Of a stretch of DNA of 10,738 bases, positions 6,186-10,738 are shown in pieces; within the stretch, counting starts at the first letter, position 1; each line of letters opens with the position of its first letter. Both the position numbers and the translations under genes were made by a program. Origin of the DNA: Burkholderiales bacterium. Lineage in GTDB: Bacteria > Pseudomonadota > Gammaproteobacteria > Burkholderiales > SG8-41. Under the pieces are notes generated by a model. The model saw nothing but the letters and a program-made list of their open reading frames with translations. It did not search any database and was not told the DNA's origin. The stretch lies in NCBI GenBank assembly GCA_019746155.1, contig JAIESJ010000055.1, positions 1-10,738 on the forward strand. Reading direction: 5' to 3'.

Positions 6186-6213
6186 CTGGCAGGAGACGGT
6201 GTTCGTGCGCTGA
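6106..6213 (+). pseudogene. 3' remnant resembling the C-terminus of a SufU/IscU-type Fe-S scaffold gene
   Basis: In the same frame as hemD but after its stop, a coherent stretch reads TVNEYPVRTRCAVMPWATLE followed by AALDDWQETVFVR and a stop at 6211-6213. The pattern Y/F-P-x-R-x-x-C-A-x-x-x-W-x-x-L resembles the end of SufU-type proteins, including their third cysteine ligand (RIKCATLxW in classical members). There is no start codon or upstream two-thirds, so it is a stub. The match is made from a short motif by memory and could be wrong. Confidence 0.35.
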
Positions 6214-6353
6214 CAGCAATCCGGCGGACCCGGCGCCGGCCGCCGGTCACGCGACGGCCCGGCCCCAGGCCCTTTCGAAAAAATGTTCGCCGAGGCGGAA
6301 AACGAGCTGCGACTCGTGGGCATTCTGCGCTCGACTTGCGTAACCGTTCTGCC

Positions 6354-6969
6354 TTATTCCAAGCGGGCACCCGAAGCTTTTATCACCTTGCCCCGCTTTT
6401 CGGTCTCGCTCCTGATGAACACGCCGAACTCCTCCGGAGTGGTAGACGTCGGCTCGAAATCATTTGCCACCATTCGTTCTCGATGGCTGCGCTCAGCGAT
6501 GATCCTGGCGGCTTCCTGATTTAGACGCGATCAGTTCCTTCAAATTTTTCACCGGCAACGAAGGATTTACAGCGACTACGAACGGCGCCGAAGCCGCCAG
6601 TATTATGGGAGAGAAATCACGGACCGGATGGTAGGCGAGCTTGGGATAGAGGTTAACGTTGATCGACTGAGGACCCGATGTGCCCATGAATAGTGTGTAG
6701 CCGTCCGGAGGGGATTTTGCCGCCAATTCGGCGCCGATATTGCCGCCCGCCCCCGGCCGGTTGTCGATGATTACCGGCTGGCCCAAAGCCTCGCCAAGCG
6801 GAACAGCGATGATACGCGCGAGGCTGTCCGTAGGGCCGCCCGCGGTAAGCGGCACGATAAGCCGGATGGGTTTGGTGGGGTAAGCGGCGCTCTTGCCTGC
6901 TTGCGCAAAGCCTGATGCGGGCACGAGTGACGCCATAAGAACGCATATGGCCGTTAATCCGTAAAACAT
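6354..6969 (-). pseudogene. Bug/TctC solute-binding protein gene with internal frameshifting deletion
   Basis: The start is intact: AGGAGG, 6 nt, ATG at 6969, then a signal peptide ending SGFAQ and the mature Bug signature YPTKPIRLIVPLTAGG, IIDNRPGAGGNIG and PPDGYTLFMG. The frame is good to VKNLKELIASK (about 6525), then ends at 6493. The C-terminal part continues in another frame from about 6518 (QEAARIIAERSHRERMV, then the family's TTPEEFGVFIRSE and KVIKASGARLE) to a stop at 6354. About 110 to 120 residues of the ligand-binding centre are missing: the remnant is 616 bp where about 970 is normal. It cannot make a working receptor, although a secreted fragment of about 157 residues could be translated. 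It lies 42 bp after the hydrolase-like pseudogene and was likely the last gene of that operon. Confidence 0.88.
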
Positions 6970-7011
6970 GAACAACCTCCTGCAGTAATTAATGCCGTTT
7001 GCGACTACAGG

Positions 7012-8614
7012 CTATGCAATCTCGAGGATCACGATCTCGTGATCCACGAGGCGCGGAACCGTGACTTCAATCGACCCATCCTTTTCCCGCACCGGCACGG
7101 TCGTCTCGCCGGTCGCCAAACGGGCCTCGCGCACCCTGGTGCCCGGTGCGAGCCTCAGACGCACCACGATGTCGTTTACCGTTACCAGATTACGCCCGAT
7201 ATGACGCCATCCGGTATTCACCGGCTTGCCGACCGGCAGGTTCACGAGATGCAGTAGCATGCGTTGTGGCTGCGCCATCAGCGTCACTTCCACGAAATCC
7301 GGAGCAGCCACTTCCACCGTCGGCTCTTCGGCAAGCGCCCAGCGCACCGCATTGGCGAGCACCCTGCCGGGATCGGGAAAACCGTAGCGGTAAAACAGCA
7401 GCTCCATCTGGTACCAGCCGCGCACAAAATCGAGGTAGCGGGCATGCGGTTTGCCTCCACCATAATTGTCCTGGGTATGGCGCGAAAAGATGAGGGCCAC
7501 GCGGGCAACCGAGCGCGCACCGTCAAAATAATGCTCCCACCTCTCAAGCCTGCGCAGCACCTCGCGCATCGGCGCAAGCCCGCGCCGATCGAACAGATCG
7601 GAGTAGCCGCCGTTGATGTGCAGCCAGGTGTTGACGCCGTTCGCGAATTGCTGTGCGATCCAGGGCCGGTTCTCGGCCTCAGGCGATGCATAGAGCCGCC
7701 ACCAAGGATAAAAATAACTTGTGGTCATCCAGCGCGGCTTGTCCGGCGCGAGCGAAGCAAGATACTTGGCCTGGATGCCTGGCCACCACGGCGCGGTGTT
7801 GCGACGCTGGCACTCGAAGGTAAGAACATCCTGATAGGGAACCCAGTAGTCTATATCCCAGCCACCCGGCCGGATTGTATCCAGCGACTCCATCAGCTGA
7901 ACCGCCGCAATAAAGACCGCATCGTGTCTGACTTCGTGGATAGCGGCATGCATGCGCTTGACCCAACGCGCGATGCGCTGGTAACGCCACTCGTTATATT
8001 GCCGCCAGACGGGATTCTCCCAATTTTCCGTCTCGGGTATGTCGTGGCCTGAATCTTCACGGAATAGCGCGCGGCAGGTATCGCAATAACAGGGGCCGGT
8101 ATCCCAGGCGGCAAACTTGCCCTGGTTGTTCCTATATGCCGTCGGCATCGTAGCGGGTCAATATTTCCCGCACCACTTCCATCATGCGTTCATGGTAGTA
8201 GCCGGCGTTGGGACAGGTTACGTAGTGCTCGCTGACTTCGCAGAAATTACCTTGCTGGTCACGGGTGAACCACTCGGGGTGTTCCGCGGCAAGCAGTTTG
8301 GGAGCACAGCTCGGATCGATGCGTGCAAGCACGCGCAGACCCGCCTTATGGGCGGCCGGTATGACTTCCGCAAGCAAATCGCGGCCCGGGGTCAGCCCGC
8401 TACTGACACGATGCCCCGGAATACGGGTCTGATAGAACGCTACTATGCCGCCGCCATTGATGCAGAAAGCGGTCGCACCAAAGCTTTTGACCTAGCTTAC
8501 CAGTTCCAGCGCGTCTATCTTGTCCTCGTCGCCTTCACGCAAGTTGACGAGGAGCACCCGATTAGGCCTCTCCCACCATCCGGGTTGAGTTGATGTCCAC
8601 CTGCTTGTAGTCAT
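7012..8614 (-). pseudogene. GHL6-like hypothetical glycosyl hydrolase gene, broken by a stop codon and a frameshift
   Basis: The reading starts at ATG 8614, overlapping the nitroreductase stop (ATGA), with MTTSRWTSTQPGWWERPNRV. At codon 41 a TAG (8494-8492) stands where relatives have Trp (LELVS-stop-VKSFGA). The frame then continues with CINGGGIVAFYQTRIPGH and HKAGLRVLARIDPS, typical of the N-terminal barrel of GHL6-type proteins, to YDADGI at about 8134. There a small deletion shifts the frame. The rest (8148-7012, 378 codons) begins TAYRNNQGKFAAWDTGPCYC and includes WMTTSYFYPWW, NGVNTWLHINGG and a C-terminal beta domain (LLHLVNLP). The whole would be about 535 residues, normal for the family. 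Function of GHL6 proteins is untested; they resemble barrel hydrolases followed by a beta-galactosidase-trimerisation-like region. Two independent lesions make it a clear pseudogene. Confidence 0.85.
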
Positions 8615-9216
8615 GGCTGAATCGGCTTGCCCCAGTGGCACTCAAAAAAGCACTCACTCAGGAGTTTGCGCTTGCGCGGCGCCAGTTCCTTTTTCCGCGT
8701 TTCCTCGTCGAGCACATCGGGTTCGGCCTGATAGCCGATCGCGATCATGGACATCGGCGTGTAGTCGGCAGGAATGCTGAACGCCGCGCGCGCCTTGTCC
8801 GCATCAAAGCCGCCCATCTGGTGCGCGATCAGGCCCAAGGCCACCGCCTGCAGCGCGATCGACAGCGAAGCCGCGCCGGTGTCGTGCTGCGCCCAGCGGT
8901 TGGGCTTGCCATTGTGGGCGAAAATGCTGCCGGCGCACGACAGCATTAGCAGCGGCACATTCTTCACCCACTTTCGGTTGCCTTCCGACAGGCATTCGAA
9001 CGCCTGCTGCCAGCCCTGCGGGTCGCGGCTCCTGTCCCACACCAGGTAGCGCCACGGCTCGTCGCCGTTGCACGACGGCGCCCAGCGCCCCGCTTCCAAC
9101 AACGCCGCGAGCTGCTCGCGGCTCACTGGCTTGCCCGCGGCATACGCGCGCGGACTCCAGCGGCTCGCCAGCAGATCGTGAATCGGAACGCCAGTGACGG
9201 CTTTTTTCTCCAGCAT
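8611..9216 (-). CDS. Nitroreductase-family FMN oxidoreductase
   Basis: This 201-residue cytoplasmic flavoprotein of the NfsA/NfsB superfamily (Pfam nitroreductase fold) normally acts as a dimer with FMN and NAD(P)H on nitroaromatics, quinones or enones. The ATG at 9216 follows AAGGAG with 5 nt spacing. Landmarks are SRWSPRAY (18-25, phosphate-binding Arg), RWAPSCNGDEPWRYLV (44-59, flavin contacts), the central helix HDTGAASLSIALQAVALGL (111-129), HQMGGFD (132-138, second flavin loop) and the Arg/Lys-rich tail (RKRKLLSE). Length and order are normal and no lesion is seen. Its stop overlaps the start of the broken hydrolase-like gene by 4 nt, so the two were once translationally coupled and the physiological role may have belonged to that pathway. 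Substrate unknown. Confidence 0.9.
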   Translation of the reverse strand: MLEKKAVTGVPIHDLLASRWSPRAYAAGKPVSREQLAALLEAGRWAPSCNGDEPWRYLVWDRSRDPQGWQQAFECLSEGNRKWVKNVPLLMLSCAGSIFAHNGKPNRWAQHDTGAASLSIALQAVALGLIAHQMGGFDADKARAAFSIPADYTPMSMIAIGYQAEPDVLDEETRKKELAPRKRKLLSECFFECHWGKPIQP

Positions 9217-9341
9217 GCTGACTCCTTTCAGCTAAGAGCGCATATCAAAAAAACCAAGACCAATATAACCGCCGATGAAAATCTAAAACTTCAAGTTGTA
9301 ATTACACGGAGATATAATATAACCTATTGTTTTTATTTATA

Positions 9342-9359
9342 TTTGTCATTGGTGACAAA
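9342..9359. promoter_or_regulatory. Inverted repeat TTTGTCA-N4-TGACAAA, possible operator
   Basis: Seven-base perfect arms separated by TTGG lie in the AT-rich spacer about 126 bp upstream of the nitroreductase start. This could be a repressor site or simply part of the repeat element that contains it. No regulator gene is adjacent. Confidence 0.3.
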
Positions 9360-9379
9360 AAGCTTTTGATGTTGGTTCG

Positions 9380-9409
9380 ATCGGCGTTTATCGGCGTTCA
9401 TCGGCGGCT
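9380..9409. repeat. Three tandem 10-bp units of ATCGGCGTTY
   Basis: ATCGGCGTTT, ATCGGCGTTC and ATCGGCGGCT follow each other without gaps. On the minus strand this reads as AACGCCGATA-type units and forms the right end of the inverted-repeat element at 9266-9410. A run of seven T follows (9412-9418). Confidence 0.7.
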
Positions 9410-9447
9410 AATTTTTTTGATCTTTTACAGGACCCAAGTGCTTCTTT

Positions 9448-10738
9448 CTAGAAAATCTCCGCGATCAGGTGCGATACGCGCGGCGGTTCGCTGCCGGTAT
9501 GAAATCCGCGCACGCGTTCCTGTAACGCCCGGTCCGCTTGCGTGATGCGGTGGTGCTGACGCAAATGCTCGGCCCAGGACTCGACCTGGAAATATTCCAC
9601 ATAGCGCGCGGGATCGGCCGTGTCGCTGTACAGCGCCCACGACGTGGCGCCGTCGCGGCGCCGCACCCGCGCCAGTTCGCGCATGGCTGCGCGGAATTCC
9701 GCCGCACACGCGGGATCGATGCGATATTCCACCGTCACCATCACCGGGCCGCGTTCCGGCGCGATGTCCCCGTGTGCCGTGGGCGCCGGCCAGTGCGCTG
9801 CATCGCCCGGCAGATCGGCTTCCTCGAGGGTAACACGCCAGGTCAGCAGCAGCGCCAGCAGCGCGCCGCAGGCGGCGATGACGAGCGCCACGGGGACTCC
9901 GGTACGCGCCGCCACCGTGCCCCACAGCGTGGCCCCGCCGGCCATGCCGGCGGCAAAGGCCACCAGGTAAATCGACAGTGCGCGTGCGCGCACCCAGGCC
10001 GGCACCGCGAGCTGCGCCGAAACATGGAAAGTGGACACCACGGCGAGCCACATAGCGCCGACCACGATCATCGCCAGCGCCAGAAAGCGGATGTCGCTGA
10101 GCAGCGCCGCCGCCGCCATCATCAGGGCGTAGATCACGGTGGCGCCGCGCACCAGGGCGTCGCGCCGGAAACGGTGGCGCAAACGCGGCATCACCAGTGC
10201 GCCGCCCACCGCACCAGTGCCGATGCAGGCGAGCAGCAGACCATAGGTGCCTGCCCCGCCCTGCACCTGTCCCTTGGCGATCAGCGGCAGCAGCGCCCAC
10301 AGTGCGGTCGCAAACAGGAAAAAGCATAGCGCGCGCAACATCACCGACTGCAGCGCGCGCGCCTGCAACACGTAGCGCATCCCGGCACGCATGGCGCCGA
10401 AAAAACGCTCCTCGGGCAGGATGCTTTCCGCGGTCTGGCGCCGCCAGCGCGCGAGCACGATGACCACGCCGAGGAAAGAAACTGCGTTGAGCACAAAAGC
10501 CGCCGCCGGGCCGGCGGCCGCGACGATGACGCCGGCCAGCGCCGGGCCGATGGCGCGCGACAGGTTGATCCCCAGGCTGTTGAGCGCCACCGCCGGCTGC
10601 AGTTCCGCGCGCGGCACCAGTTCCGGCACCGTCGCCGCCCACGCCGGAGTCATCATGGCCGAACCGGCACCGAGCGCAAAGGTGAGCGCCAGCAGCAGCC
10701 AAGCGTCGGTAAGCCCGGTAAAAGTGGCGATGCCGAGC
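9448..10738 (-). CDS. MFS_3-family transporter with C-terminal ABM-like domain (N-terminus beyond right edge)
   Basis: The frame is open through the right edge; 430 codons are visible, and the missing part should be about 100 residues if the usual length of about 530 applies. The protein is an inner-membrane major-facilitator exporter of the EntS-like group. Landmarks are AWAATVPELVPRAELQPAVA, then NLSRAIGPALAGVIVAAAGP, followed by alternating hydrophobic helices to about LLALLLTWRV. After the last helix, roughly the last 100 residues form a soluble domain starting VMVTVEYRIDPACAAEFRAA, with VRRRDGATSWALYSD and EYFQVESWAEHLRQHHRIT, which resembles the antibiotic-biosynthesis-monooxygenase ferredoxin fold. 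That tail is known in MFS_3 proteins and is not a new fusion. The substrate is unknown. The gene ends TAG at 9448, ahead of the repeat-bearing spacer, and is not obviously linked to the nitroreductase. Confidence 0.9.
   Translation of the reverse strand, partial: LGIATFTGLTDAWLLLALTFALGAGSAMMTPAWAATVPELVPRAELQPAVALNSLGINLSRAIGPALAGVIVAAAGPAAAFVLNAVSFLGVVIVLARWRRQTAESILPEERFFGAMRAGMRYVLQARALQSVMLRALCFFLFATALWALLPLIAKGQVQGGAGTYGLLLACIGTGAVGGALVMPRLRHRFRRDALVRGATVIYALMMAAAALLSDIRFLALAMIVVGAMWLAVVSTFHVSAQLAVPAWVRARALSIYLVAFAAGMAGGATLWGTVAARTGVPVALVIAACGALLALLLTWRVTLEEADLPGDAAHWPAPTAHGDIAPERGPVMVTVEYRIDPACAAEFRAAMRELARVRRRDGATSWALYSDTADPARYVEYFQVESWAEHLRQHHRITQADRALQERVRGFHTGSEPPRVSHLIAEIF

Larger units (their letters stand above)
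9266..9410. repeat. MITE-like element with 14-bp imperfect terminal inverted repeats
   Basis: TAACCGCCGATGAA (9266-9279) and TTCATCGGCGGCTA (9397-9410) are inverted copies with 13 of 14 matches, bounding 145 bp of much lower GC than the surroundings. The right end carries two more copies of the core in tandem. There is no coding capacity. It lies between the head of the nitroreductase gene and the tail of the transporter gene. It resembles dispersed GCCGATGAA-type repeats found in many proteobacterial genomes, but copy number cannot be judged from one window. Confidence 0.6.

Noticed and set aside
6283..6519. Plus-strand frame MFAEAENELRLVGILRSTC and onward
   Set aside because: Most of it lies opposite the readable C-terminus of the broken Bug gene, and the start shows no family resemblance. 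The 140 bp at 6214-6353 hold only GC-rich short inverted repeats.
7264..8593. Plus-strand frames of 262 and 158 codons opposite the hydrolase-like pseudogene
   Set aside because: The minus strand translates to a coherent family protein across both lesions; the plus frames do not resemble proteins.
9380..9409. Short tandem units as a CRISPR array
   Set aside because: Units are 10 bp with no spacers and no cas genes nearby.
9538..10329. Plus-strand frame of 263 codons opposite the transporter
   Set aside because: His/Arg/Gln-rich antisense sequence against a clear membrane transporter frame.

Overview
The window looks like a chromosomal accessory region of a GC-rich betaproteobacterium, most likely Burkholderiales (Alcaligenaceae or Comamonadaceae type). 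This rests on high GC, on Bug/TctC-type periplasmic binding protein genes (one intact, one broken), and on the mix of TauD/TfdA dioxygenases, enolase-superfamily enzymes and HutC-type GntR regulators typical of that group. No tRNA, rRNA, transposase, integrase or CRISPR array is visible.

Left half (1-5020): a compact catabolic cluster with its own regulator. In order: a TauD/TfdA-family dioxygenase (minus, cut by the left edge); a GntR/HutC regulator (plus, divergent from it); a muconate-lactonizing/mandelate-racemase-type enzyme (minus, convergent with the regulator, stop codons overlapping); a Bug solute-binding protein (plus, divergent from that enzyme); and a second, paralogous TauD/TfdA dioxygenase (minus, convergent with Bug). 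Each of the three promoter regions holds the same palindrome, GTATSATAC, in arms of 11 to 17 bp. In at least two cases it overlaps the likely -10 box. The simplest reading is a local regulon in which the GntR protein represses both dioxygenases, the racemase-like enzyme, the binding protein and perhaps itself, and an inducer is taken up with the help of Bug. The substrate cannot be read from the sequence. The second dioxygenase has Ser where the family keeps the Arg that binds 2-oxoglutarate.

Middle (5200-8614): a decaying stretch. A HemD-like uroporphyrinogen-III synthase gene is still open, but it sits between a 5' stub of a probable cupin gene and a 3' stub resembling the end of a SufU/IscU-type scaffold gene. 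On the minus strand follow a Bug gene with an internal frameshifting deletion and a GHL6-like glycosyl-hydrolase gene carrying an in-frame stop and a frameshift. These two once formed an operon with the intact nitroreductase gene upstream (8611-9216), whose stop overlaps the hydrolase start as ATGA.

Right end (9217-10738): an AT-rich intergenic island with a MITE-like inverted-repeat element of about 145 bp, and then an MFS_3-type transporter (minus, N-terminus beyond the right edge) with a C-terminal ABM-like ferredoxin-fold domain.

Most novel-looking points: the three-operator regulon around two paralogous dioxygenases, the missing cofactor Arg in one of them, and the cluster of deletion scars around hemD.
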